A stretch of DNA of 26,862 nt, taken from assembly GCA_037131575.1 (NCBI GenBank), contig JBAXQV010000015.1, positions 1-26,862 of the forward strand. The letters run 5' to 3'. A model generated the notes under the pieces. That model ran no database searches and was not told the DNA's origin. It was given only the letters and a program-made list of their open reading frames with translations. The stretch comes from VFMC01 sp037131575. Lineage in GTDB: Bacteria > Actinomycetota > Acidimicrobiia > Acidimicrobiales > Ilumatobacteraceae. Below are positions 7,280-13,992 of this stretch, piece after piece. The translations under genes and the position numbers were made by a program. How positions within the stretch are numbered: the first letter of the stretch is position 1; every line of letters begins with the position of its first letter.

Positions 7280-7797
7280 GCCAGTTCGCCAAGCGGATCG
7301 GTGGATTAGTGGCGGTAGTGGCGGTAGTTGCAGTCTTCGCGAACCTGCCAGATGGTGCCCCGCCGCCGACGCCCGACCGGTTGGCGTGGTCTGCGTCTTC
7401 AACGCCACCGACCACGAACCCGTCATTGCCCACGCGGTGGTGGAACGTGCTCACCGATGCGGTGGAGCTCGAAGCATCGGCTACGGCGCACGTGGTAGTA
7501 GGCACGCGTTTTGACGGCCAACGCATGGTGTTTCTCGCCGACACGAACGACGTGGTGCTCGGCTCGGCGTCGATTTTTGAAGGGCAACCTACGGTGATCT
7601 CGACCGAGGAAGCGTTCGTGTACATGCCGCTCGATGCTGTTCAGTTGCGATTGTTCAGCGCTACCGGCAAGCGGGTCATCCCGGTCGATGTGTTACGTGT
7701 CGAACCGAAGACCGGGCGTTTGATCTACATCGAGTTCGCTGCAATTGATGGGGTCCACGAACTCGACGCGAATGGCAGGGTCATCGCTGTGGTGTGA
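7276..7797 (+). CDS. Small exported or membrane-anchored protein, third gene of sigma operon
   Basis: This 173-residue protein has an N-terminal hydrophobic stretch (about 8-24, IGGLVAVVAVVAVFANL), then a Pro/Ser/Thr-rich linker to about residue 53, then a globular part without cysteines. The hydrophobic segment may be an uncleaved anchor or signal peptide; I see no lipobox. The GTG overlaps the previous stop by 4 bases, so it is probably translated with the sigma factor and its partner. I do not recognise the family. The stop falls 4 bases before the second hisF-tail repeat, so this gene closes the inserted segment. Confidence 0.68.
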   Translation: MSQFAKRIGGLVAVVAVVAVFANLPDGAPPPTPDRLAWSASSTPPTTNPSLPTRWWNVLTDAVELEASATAHVVVGTRFDGQRMVFLADTNDVVLGSASIFEGQPTVISTEEAFVYMPLDAVQLRLFSATGKRVIPVDVLRVEPKTGRLIYIEFAAIDGVHELDANGRVIAVV

Positions 7798-7800
7798 TGA

Positions 7801-7839
7801 GTGACCGCAGTCGGCCTCACCGTGCGCCCCAGCCACTGA
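7801..7839 (+). pseudogene. Duplicated hisF 3' fragment
   Basis: Thirteen codons in the hisF frame, ending VGLTVRPSH and a stop, correspond to the C-terminus of the HisF encoded at 4914-5678 with one substitution (A to V). Nothing upstream of it resembles hisF. It is a remnant rather than a gene. Confidence 0.8.
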
Positions 7840-7847
7840 GGTTGCCC
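7802..7847 (+). repeat. Direct repeat, copy 2 (hisF tail scar)
   Basis: Matches 5641-5686 at 44 of 46 bases, with 7812-7847 identical to 5651-5686. It sits directly upstream of the aldo/keto reductase promoter and would be the right boundary of the inserted segment. Confidence 0.95.
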
Positions 7848-7856
7848 TGGCACCAT

Positions 7857-7862
7857 TAGGGT
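7857..7862 (+). promoter_or_regulatory. -10 box (TAGGGT) of the aldo/keto reductase
   Basis: TAGGGT ends 7 bases before the ATG at 7870, a leaderless arrangement. Any -35 would fall inside the hisF-tail repeat, so the insertion may have left this promoter intact. Confidence 0.45.
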
Positions 7863-7869
7863 TGCGGCC

Positions 7870-8850
7870 ATGACTTCTACTCCTATGCAATACCGCCGGG
7901 TGGGCCGCAGTGGCCTGAAGGTGTCGGTGCTCTCGTTCGGTTCGTGGGTCACCTTCGACAACCAGTTGAAAGACGACACAGCGCTCGAGTGCATGCAGGC
8001 CGCCTTCGACGCGGGTTGCAACTTCTTCGACAACGCCGAGGCCTATGCCGCGGGCGAGAGCGAAGCCATCATGGGCCGCGTCGCCACCACCCTCGGTTGG
8101 AAGCGTCACTCGTACGTGCTCACCACCAAGGTGTTCTGGGGTATCGACGGGCCCATGGTGAATATGCAGAACACGTTGAACCGCAAGTACCTGATGCATT
8201 GCATCAACGGTTCGCTCGAGCGGTTGCAGACCGACTTCGTCGACATCCTCTACTGCCACCGTGCCGACCCGAACACGCCCATCGAAGAGACCGTATGGGC
8301 CATGAGCGACATCATCTCTTCCGGCAAGGCGCTCTACTGGGGCACCAGCGAGTGGACGGCCGACGAGATCCGTGCCGCGTGGGAAGTGGCCGAGCGCCAT
8401 CACCTGCACAAGCCCATCGTCGAGCAGCCGCAGTACAACATGCTCACCCGTGGTCGTGTCGAGAAGGAGTACGCCCGCCTCTACGAAGACATCGGTCTCG
8501 GCACCACCATCTGGAGCCCGCTGGCGTCGGGCCTGCTCACCGGCAAGTACCGCGACGGCATTCCCGCCGACAGCCGTGGCGCGCTGCCCGGGTACGGCTG
8601 GTTGGCCCCTCGCCTCACCGACCCGAAGCAGATCGCCGCTGCCGAGCGCATTCGCCCCATCGCCGATGAACGCGGTTGCTCGATGGCACAACTCGCCATC
8701 GCCTGGTGCGCGAAGAACCCGCAGGTGTCCACCGTCATCACCGGTGCCAGCCGGGCCAGCCAGGTCATCGAGAACTTCGAGGCGTTGGATGTGCTGGTAC
8801 TGCTCACCGACGACGTGATGCAGCGCATCGAAACTGCACTCGCCAGCTGA
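7870..8850 (+). CDS. Aldo/keto reductase, potassium-channel beta-subunit type (AKR6-like)
   Basis: This 326-residue NADPH-dependent oxidoreductase barrel has a complete catalytic tetrad: D54, Y59 (NFFDNAEAY), K87 (LTTKVFWG) and H130 (LYCHRADPNTP). Several stretches read like eukaryotic Kv-beta subunits: GSWVTF, DPNTPIEETVWAM, YWGTSEW, WSPLASGLLTGKY and QLAIAWC. Bacterial relatives such as YghZ reduce aldehydes, so a soluble aldehyde reductase is the likeliest role. No potassium-channel gene is next to it. It starts just after the hisF-tail scar with its own leaderless-type promoter and converges on the hydrolase 13 bases away. Confidence 0.9.
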   Translation: MTSTPMQYRRVGRSGLKVSVLSFGSWVTFDNQLKDDTALECMQAAFDAGCNFFDNAEAYAAGESEAIMGRVATTLGWKRHSYVLTTKVFWGIDGPMVNMQNTLNRKYLMHCINGSLERLQTDFVDILYCHRADPNTPIEETVWAMSDIISSGKALYWGTSEWTADEIRAAWEVAERHHLHKPIVEQPQYNMLTRGRVEKEYARLYEDIGLGTTIWSPLASGLLTGKYRDGIPADSRGALPGYGWLAPRLTDPKQIAAAERIRPIADERGCSMAQLAIAWCAKNPQVSTVITGASRASQVIENFEALDVLVLLTDDVMQRIETALAS

Positions 8851-8863
8851 ACCGGCGGGCTGC

Positions 8864-9481
8864 TCAGTCGCCCAGTGCCGCCACCACGAACTCGCCGACC
8901 GCCCCGAGGTGGCCGGCGAGGAAGTGGTCGGCGGTGCCGAGCTCTGCGTGCGTCGTGTTCTCCCATGTGGCCAACAATGGCAACGTGGCCTCGGGTGGGC
9001 TGAACTGGTCGTGCCCGGCCACCAGCACGTGCTTTGGCCGGTGATCGGTGGCGGCCAGCACGTCGCCGGGCATGGCTGCCAGCGGCGGGGCGATGGCCAC
9101 CCACCCGTCGATGCGCGGGTGGGTGACCGACAGCACCACCATGGCTCCGAACGAGTAACCGATGAGCCAGATCGGCCCGTCGGTGAGCATCGACACCATG
9201 TCGATGGCCGCCGCCACGTCGAGCCGTTCGTCGACCCCGCCGCCGTGGGTGCCCTCCGATTCGTTCACACCGCGGAAGTCGAACCGAACCGCAGCCCATC
9301 CGTGCGCCGCCGCAGCGCGGGCAACGGCGTCGACCACCGGGTTGAAGCGGTCGCCGCCGTAGAGCGGATGCGGGTGGCACACCACCACGGCACCGTGGGG
9401 CCCGGGGCTGGCGATGAGGTCGCCATCGAGGCGTAACCCATCGATCGTGTCGAGGGTGATGGGGTGTGTTTCGATGGCCAT
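8864..9481 (-). CDS. Alpha/beta hydrolase, dienelactone hydrolase-like
   Basis: This 205-residue hydrolase has the nucleophile elbow GYSFGA with S110, an acid at D158 (VAGHDQFSPP) and H186 (ADHFLAG), a full triad. CHPHPLYGGD (35-44) and FDFRGVNESEG (68-78) are typical of small cytosolic esterases of the CocE/dienelactone or KANL3-like group. The substrate cannot be told. No signal peptide is present. It faces the reductase gene tail to tail and is divergent from the GroES-like gene with only 24 bases between start codons. TACCGT lies 7 bases before the ATG, so it is probably leaderless. Confidence 0.85.
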   Translation of the reverse strand: MAIETHPITLDTIDGLRLDGDLIASPGPHGAVVVCHPHPLYGGDRFNPVVDAVARAAAAHGWAAVRFDFRGVNESEGTHGGGVDERLDVAAAIDMVSMLTDGPIWLIGYSFGAMVVLSVTHPRIDGWVAIAPPLAAMPGDVLAATDHRPKHVLVAGHDQFSPPEATLPLLATWENTTHAELGTADHFLAGHLGAVGEFVVAALGD

Positions 9482-9488
9482 GCCACCG

Positions 9489-9498
9489 ACGGTACCCT
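9489..9498. promoter_or_regulatory. Overlapping divergent -10 boxes centred on GGTACC
   Basis: On the minus strand TACCGT (9494-9489) lies 7 bases before the hydrolase ATG. On the plus strand TACCCT (9493-9498) lies 7 bases before the GroES-like GTG. The two boxes share the TA step inside the palindrome GGTACC (9491-9496), so polymerase cannot occupy both at once. Confidence 0.5.
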
Positions 9499-9505
9499 CG
9501 CTCGC

Positions 9506-9829
9506 GTGACAGACAACGGGAAACTCCCGATCAAGATGCTCAACGACCGTCTGCTGGTGCGCATCCCCGACAAAGAGGGCGAGCGGCGCTCATCGGGTGG
9601 CATCCTCATTCCAGCCACGGCTCAGGTGTCGAAGCGGTTGGTGTGGGCCGATGTTGTGGCCTACGGCCAGAACGTGCGCTCGGTGGAAGTGGGCGACCGT
9701 GTGCTGTTCAGCCCCGAAGACCGCTACGAAGTGGAAGTGGGTGGCGACGACTACATCATGTTGCGCGAACGCGATATCCACGCCGTTGCCGCACAACGAG
9801 TCGACGGCAGCACCGGCCTCTATCTCTGA
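9506..9829 (+). CDS. GroES-like (Cpn10 family) protein, orphan
   Basis: This 107-residue protein has a Cpn10 fold: LNDRLLVRIPD at the start, a mobile-loop-like SSGGILIPATA (29-39) with a GroEL-contacting hydrophobic tripeptide, VGDRVLFSPED (62-72) and DYIMLRERDIHAV (82-94). It differs from housekeeping GroES in the middle (KRLVWADVVAYGQNVRSVE, no roof-hairpin insertion) and has a C-terminal extension ending GSTGLYL. No groEL is adjacent. It may be a specialised co-chaperonin or have lost GroEL partnership. The GTG at 9506 is supported by a TACCCT box 7 bases upstream. Confidence 0.85.
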   Translation: MTDNGKLPIKMLNDRLLVRIPDKEGERRSSGGILIPATAQVSKRLVWADVVAYGQNVRSVEVGDRVLFSPEDRYEVEVGGDDYIMLRERDIHAVAAQRVDGSTGLYL

Positions 9830-9843
9830 CCCCTTGGCGCAAT

Positions 9844-9865
9844 GGGCTGCAGTGCGAGGCAGCCC
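9844..9865 (+). promoter_or_regulatory. Hairpin/dyad upstream of hisI
   Basis: GGGCTGC (9844-9850) and GCAGCCC (9859-9865) form a perfect 7-base dyad with an 8-base loop. It follows the GroES-like gene without a U-tract and covers where the hisI -35 would lie. It could be a weak terminator or an operator. Confidence 0.4.
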
Positions 9866-9871
9866 CTCTCG

Positions 9872-9877
9872 TAACAT
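9872..9877 (+). promoter_or_regulatory. -10 box (TAACAT) of hisI-trpE
   Basis: TAACAT ends 7 bases before the ATG at 9885. It overlaps the competing in-frame ATG at 9876, which would then be outside the transcript, and so decides the hisI start. Confidence 0.5.
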
Positions 9878-9884
9878 GACCCAC

Positions 9885-10262
9885 ATGTCAGATGGCACGC
9901 CCATTCAGGCCGACCCCGAACTGCTGGCCGCCGTGAAGTACGACGCCAGCGGGTTGGTGCCTGCCATCGCGCAAGACGTCGCAACCGGCGAAGTGCTGAT
10001 GGTGGCGTGGATGAACGCCGAAACACTCGGCCTCACCCTCGCCGAAGGCCGCATGGTGTACTGGAGCCGTAGTCGCAAAGAGATCTGGCGCAAAGGTGAA
10101 ACCAGCGGTGAGGTGCAGTTCGTGCGCGAGGCGTACATCGACTGCGATACCGATGTGTTGCTGTTCAAAGTGGAACAGCAGGGCGGCGGGGCCTGCCACA
10201 CCGGTGCCTACTCGTGTTTCTTCCGTTCGCTCGACGGCGCTCAGCGCTACCCGGTGACCTGA
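9885..10262 (+). CDS. hisI: Phosphoribosyl-AMP cyclohydrolase
   Basis: This 125-residue zinc enzyme opens the adenine ring of PR-AMP, the third step of histidine synthesis. The metal ligands are visible: D86, C87, D88 and D90 in DCDTD, with C104 and C111 in CHTGAYSCFF; WSRSRKEIWRKGETSG (60-75) binds substrate. It is monofunctional, with no PR-ATP pyrophosphatase (HisE) domain. The start is the ATG at 9885. It is separated from hisF by the inserted sigma segment and three other genes, but is still coupled to trpE: its stop overlaps the trpE start by one base. Confidence 0.95.
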   Translation: MSDGTPIQADPELLAAVKYDASGLVPAIAQDVATGEVLMVAWMNAETLGLTLAEGRMVYWSRSRKEIWRKGETSGEVQFVREAYIDCDTDVLLFKVEQQGGGACHTGAYSCFFRSLDGAQRYPVT

Positions 10263-11794
10263 TGACCGGGCTCACCATGCGGCCGAGCCGCGACGAGTTT
10301 CACGCCTTGGCTGCCGACCACACGGTGGTGCCGGTATGGACCGAACTGTTGGCCGATCTCGAAACACCTGTGTCGGCATACCTGAAGCTCGTGGGCGATG
10401 GCGACGGGTTCCTGCTCGAATCGGTGGAACATGGCGAACGGTGGAGCCGGTTCAGCTTCGTGGGGCACGACCCCGTGGCCACGCTCGAATTGCGCAACGG
10501 GCAGATCACCAAGACCGGCCAGCACCTCAGCGCGCCCATTCCCTACGACCAGGGCATGCTCGCTGCGCTCGACGCCATTGTGGCCGCCTACCGCGGGCCC
10601 ATCATCCCCGAGCTCCCGCCCCTGCAGGGTGGTGTGATGGGCTACCTCGGCTACGACATCGTGCGGGAAGTCGAGCACCTGCCCGATGCGCCCAACGACG
10701 ACCGCGACCTGCCCGATGCGGTGATGAGCATCATCGGGTCGCTCGCTGCGTTCGACCATTGGCGGCAACGGGTGTACCTCATCGAGAGCGTGCCGGTGCT
10801 CGACATGGGCCTCGACGAACGCAACCGCGAATACGACCTTGCCTGCGAGCGTGTGCAGCGGGCCTCGGAGAAGTTGGCTCGCCCCTTGGCCACCCCGCCG
10901 GTGGAGCCGCCCCGCACCGGTGAAGCCGGGCCATCGGTGCGCAGTTCCATGCCCGATGGTGCCTACCAACGTGCCGTGGCCGTGGCGAAGGAACACATCC
11001 TCGACGGCGACATTTTCCAGGTGGTGTTGAGCCAGCGCTACGACATCGACCTGCAGGCCGAACCGTTCGACTTCTACCGGGTGCTGCGTCAGGTGAACCC
11101 CAGCCCGTACATGTACTTCTTGCGCCAGAACGATGTCACCATCGCCGGCAGTTCGCCCGAGCCGATGGTGCAGGTGCTGGGCACGAAGGTGGTGAGCCGG
11201 CCCATCGCCGGCACCCGCAAGCGAGGCCGCGACGACGAGCACGACCGGCGCCTGGCCGGCGAGCTGAAGGAGAACCCGAAAGAGGTGGCCGAGCACATCA
11301 TGCTGGTCGACTTGGCGCGTAACGACGTGGGCCGCGTGGCCACCTTCGGCAGCGTGCATGTCGATGAGTTGATGACGCTCGAGCGCTACAGCCATGTGAT
11401 GCACCTCACCTCGCAGGTCACTGGTGAATTGGTGCCAGGGCGTACACCCATCGACGTGCTGCGCGCCACGTTGCCCGCGGGAACGGTGAGCGGTGCGCCC
11501 AAGGTGCGGGCCATGGAGATCATCGATGAACTCGAGCCGGTGAAGCGTGGCCCCTATGCGGGTGTGGTGGGGTATGTCGACTTCAGCGGCAACCTCGATA
11601 CGGCCATCGCCATTCGCACGATGTTCGTGGGAGGGCATGGGGCGTCGTTCCAGGCGGGTGCGGGCATCGTGGCCGACTCCGACCCCGATGAAGAAGACCT
11701 CGAGTGCCGCAACAAGGCGGCCGCGTTGTTGGCTGCCGTGCCAGCTGCGCGGCGCATGACCGCGGCTCGCGCTCAGCGCGACGCGGCGAGCTGA
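10262..11794 (+). CDS. trpE: Anthranilate synthase component I
   Basis: This 510-residue chorismate-using enzyme makes anthranilate with ammonia from TrpG. The N-terminal tryptophan-feedback motif is FLLESVE (50-56). The chorismate-binding C-terminal half has SPYMYFLR, SSPEPMV, RPIAGTRKRG, ENPKEVAEHIMLVDLARND, TLPAGTVSGAPK and GYVDFSGNLDTAIAIRT. Feedback inhibition by tryptophan is expected from the LLES motif. No trpG, trpC, trpB or trpA follows; two hot-dog proteins come next. The one-base TGATG junction with hisI indicates coupling of his and trp expression. Confidence 0.95.
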   Translation: MTGLTMRPSRDEFHALAADHTVVPVWTELLADLETPVSAYLKLVGDGDGFLLESVEHGERWSRFSFVGHDPVATLELRNGQITKTGQHLSAPIPYDQGMLAALDAIVAAYRGPIIPELPPLQGGVMGYLGYDIVREVEHLPDAPNDDRDLPDAVMSIIGSLAAFDHWRQRVYLIESVPVLDMGLDERNREYDLACERVQRASEKLARPLATPPVEPPRTGEAGPSVRSSMPDGAYQRAVAVAKEHILDGDIFQVVLSQRYDIDLQAEPFDFYRVLRQVNPSPYMYFLRQNDVTIAGSSPEPMVQVLGTKVVSRPIAGTRKRGRDDEHDRRLAGELKENPKEVAEHIMLVDLARNDVGRVATFGSVHVDELMTLERYSHVMHLTSQVTGELVPGRTPIDVLRATLPAGTVSGAPKVRAMEIIDELEPVKRGPYAGVVGYVDFSGNLDTAIAIRTMFVGGHGASFQAGAGIVADSDPDEEDLECRNKAAALLAAVPAARRMTAARAQRDAAS

Positions 11795-11795
11795 G

Positions 11796-12239
11796 ATGAC
11801 GCTGTCGGAAGCCGACGCGCTGGCTCTGGTAGGGCACCGGTTTCCGGGCGGCACCTATCGCATTGCGCACTGGGAGAACTTCCTGCTCACCGATTGCACC
11901 GGGGCCGAGCAGTTGGCCGATGGATTGGCGCACCCCATCGTGCTGTTCCATGCGCCCATCCTGGGGGCGCGTACGTCGATCGCCGAACTATTCGCACTGG
12001 GCGGTGCCCGAGGTGCCGGTTCGGTGGGGCTCGAGGGATACGACTGGGAGTACCTGCAACCGTTGCGTGAAGAAGTCGACTACCGGGTGGAGGGCGGCAT
12101 TTCCTCGGTGGAGCGCAAGACATCGGCCGACGGCAGGGTGTACGACGCCGTGGCTTTCACCATCGAGTTGTTCGATGCCGACGGTGCCGTGGTGGCCAGG
12201 GTGACCAACCGTTGGCAGTTCCGCCGGGAAGCCCCATGA
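11796..12239 (+). CDS. MaoC N-terminal-type hot-dog protein (FAS1-like dehydratase half)
   Basis: This 147-residue protein resembles the N-terminal hot-dog half of two-domain or two-subunit MaoC enoyl-CoA hydratases. Typical stretches are HAPILGARTSIAELF, GLEGYDWEYLQPLREEVDYRVEG and ISSVERK. It lacks the D-X4-H active-site motif, which the next gene has. That fits a heteromeric hydratase with one catalytic and one structural/substrate-binding subunit. It begins one base after the trpE stop, and its own stop overlaps the next ATG. The substrate is unknown; hydration of an enoyl-CoA or a related thioester is the family expectation. Confidence 0.7.
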   Translation: MTLSEADALALVGHRFPGGTYRIAHWENFLLTDCTGAEQLADGLAHPIVLFHAPILGARTSIAELFALGGARGAGSVGLEGYDWEYLQPLREEVDYRVEGGISSVERKTSADGRVYDAVAFTIELFDADGAVVARVTNRWQFRREAP

Positions 12240-12655
12240 CACCGCACGAGGTGAACGTGGGTACGGCCATTCCGCCGTGGGTGATGGAGAGCGTCGACCC
12301 GGCGCGGATGCGCACCATGGCGGCCATCTTGCGCGACCCATACCCAGTGCACTGGGACCGCGACGCCAATGCCGCCATCGGCTTCGGCGGGCGCGTCATC
12401 AACCAGGGCCCGCTCAACCTCAGCTACATCGTGAACATGCTGCACGCGTTCGCCGGTGAAGGCAGCGTGCGTCGCCTCACCGTGTCGTTCGGGCCGCCCG
12501 TGCTCGATGGTGACCGAGTGGTGGCGTGCGGTGACGTCACGGCAATCGACCACGTCGACGGCGAGCGGCGAGCCACCTGTGCAGTGCGCCTCGAACGAGA
12601 TGGCCGAGCGGTGGTCACCGGTACGGCTGTGGTGGCGCTGCCTGGCGCTATCTGA
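12236..12655 (+). CDS. MaoC-like (R)-specific hydratase subunit
   Basis: This 139-residue hot-dog protein carries the hydratase-2 signature near residues 33-55: RDPYPVHWDRDANAAIGFGG, with the catalytic Asp of DPYP and the following His, then a conserved GRVINQG. The C-terminal half (VSFGPPVLDGDRVVACGDVTAI) matches the second strand block of MaoC domains. It is coupled to the preceding gene by an ATGA overlap, so the two probably form one heteromer. Its last 8 bases overlap the end of the minus-strand membrane-protein gene. Confidence 0.75.
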   Translation: MTPHEVNVGTAIPPWVMESVDPARMRTMAAILRDPYPVHWDRDANAAIGFGGRVINQGPLNLSYIVNMLHAFAGEGSVRRLTVSFGPPVLDGDRVVACGDVTAIDHVDGERRATCAVRLERDGRAVVTGTAVVALPGAI

Positions 12656-13175
12656 ACAGGCCCACCAACAGCAAGATGGTGCCGAACCCACCCATCACAA
12701 CGGTGCCGATGATGGCCATTGCGGCCAGGCCCGGCACCGAGGTGATGGCCCGAGTGCACACGTAGAGCGCCGGGAGTTGCGCCTTGCGGGTGGTCACCTC
12801 ACTGCGCAATTGGCGGAAGCTGCGCGCCTGCATGCCTAATGCTTGGCCCGAGTCGTAGTCGATGAACATGCTCGATGCTTCTGTCGACTGGCCCATGAGG
12901 GTGCGCACGTCGGGAAGGAGCTGATCGGAGAGGCGCACCGTCGCGCGAACCAGCACCCAGGCGATGGCCGCCGCCACAACCGGTGCCGCGCACAGCACAC
13001 CGCCGATCACCAGCCATGAGGTGGTGCCATGGAACACCCACCAGCCGGTGGCGAAGGTGGCCGCGCCCACGACGAGGGTGATGAGCGCACTGATGGCCGC
13101 CAGCGAACGGAGACGTTCGAGGGTGCGGCGGATGGCCGATGAAGCGGCAGTTGCAGCGCGGTCGATGTTCGCCAT
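12648..13175 (-). CDS. Three-pass membrane protein of unknown function
   Basis: This 175-residue protein has a short charged N-terminus (ANIDRAATAASSAIRRTLERLR) and two membrane segments in its first half (about 25-48 and 56-80). A central soluble stretch of about 60 residues (RLSDQLLPDVRTLMGQSTEASSM onward) is followed by a third membrane segment at the C-terminus (AAMAIIGTVVMGGFGTILLLVGLF). I do not recognise the family. The frame is open further upstream; I chose the ATG at 13175, which has GAGACT 7 bases before it. Its 3' end overlaps the MaoC gene by 8 bases. Confidence 0.65.
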   Translation of the reverse strand: MANIDRAATAASSAIRRTLERLRSLAAISALITLVVGAATFATGWWVFHGTTSWLVIGGVLCAAPVVAAAIAWVLVRATVRLSDQLLPDVRTLMGQSTEASSMFIDYDSGQALGMQARSFRQLRSEVTTRKAQLPALYVCTRAITSVPGLAAMAIIGTVVMGGFGTILLLVGLFR

Positions 13176-13236
13176 CGGCTCCAGTCTCGCGCAGTATCGC
13201 TGTGTATCCACGGGCAGGTGCTGCGACACTGCAGGC

Positions 13237-13971
13237 ATGTTCTCCAGCCCGTACCCGCGCGATGTGGTTCGTGTCAGTGGCCCCGATGCCTCCACCTATC
13301 TGCATTCGCAGTTGTCACAAGACCTGCGGCCCATGGCCGTGGGTGGCTCGGCGTATTCGTTCCTGCTCGAGCCCACCGGCAAAATCGTGGTGTTGGCCCG
13401 TGTGCAGCGCACCGCCGACGACGAGTTCGTGCTCGACACCGACGCCGGGTTCGGCGATGCCATGGTGGCGCGGTTGAACCGCTTCAAGATCAGGGTGAAG
13501 GCCGAGGTGGAGGTGCTCGATTGGCAGTGCCTCGCCATTCGGGGTGAAGGCGCCGATGCGGTGGTCGGTGTGCCGGCATGGGGTGGTGGCGTCGACCTGC
13601 TGGGTGCCGAGGTGGAAGCCCCGGCCGGGTGCCCGGTTGCGGGTGAGGCCGAGTTGCTCGCGGCGCGTATCGCGGCCGTGTGGCCGGCCATGGGCGCCGA
13701 GATCGTGCCGGGTGAGGTGCTGCCTGCCGAAACCGGTGTCACGGCGGTGGCTGTGAGCTTCACCAAGGGGTGCTACCCGGGCCAGGAGTTGGTGGAGCGG
13801 ATGGACAGCCGCGCTGCCAAGGCCCCGAGGCTGTTGCAACGGGTGGCGGTGGCAGAGGGCACCGAAGTGGGTGCCGCCTACATCGTCGCCGGCGAAGTGG
13901 CCGGTGTGGTCACCTCCGTGCTTGGCATCGATGCCCTGGCATTGGTCAAGCGCTCAGCCCTCACCGAATAG
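13237..13971 (+). CDS. ygfZ: YgfZ/GcvT-family folate-binding iron-sulphur maintenance protein
   Basis: This 244-residue protein belongs to the YgfZ branch of the GcvT fold, which binds tetrahydrofolate and helps maintain some iron-sulphur proteins. The hallmark KGCYPGQE with C179 is intact in SFTKGCYPGQELVERM. The N-terminus (VVRVSGPDASTYLHSQLSQDL) and LLEPTGKIVVLARV are also typical. It is shorter than E. coli YgfZ (about 325 residues), with a reduced C-terminal domain, as often seen in actinobacteria. The ATG at 13237 is chosen because the family N-terminus begins there. Confidence 0.88.
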   Translation: MFSSPYPRDVVRVSGPDASTYLHSQLSQDLRPMAVGGSAYSFLLEPTGKIVVLARVQRTADDEFVLDTDAGFGDAMVARLNRFKIRVKAEVEVLDWQCLAIRGEGADAVVGVPAWGGGVDLLGAEVEAPAGCPVAGEAELLAARIAAVWPAMGAEIVPGEVLPAETGVTAVAVSFTKGCYPGQELVERMDSRAAKAPRLLQRVAVAEGTEVGAAYIVAGEVAGVVTSVLGIDALALVKRSALTE

Positions 13972-13992
13972 CAGCAGTCCGGCGCACTGCAC

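Larger units (their letters stand above)
5687..7847 (+). mobile_element. Putative inserted segment carrying an ECF sigma cassette
   Basis: This 2161-base segment lies between the two hisF-tail repeats (one repeat copy included). Everything in it is one three-gene operon. It has no integrase, transposase or terminal inverted repeats, so the mechanism is unknown; homologous recombination or integration at the 3' end of hisF are both possible. By hand count its late part is about 56% GC (7021-7200), against about 75% in hisF (5341-5400) and 72% in the next gene (8041-8100), supporting a different origin. Confidence 0.5.

Noticed and set aside
5687..7847. A classical insertion sequence or integrative element
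   Set aside because: There is no transposase, recombinase or terminal inverted repeat, and a 46-base flanking repeat is longer than typical target-site duplications.
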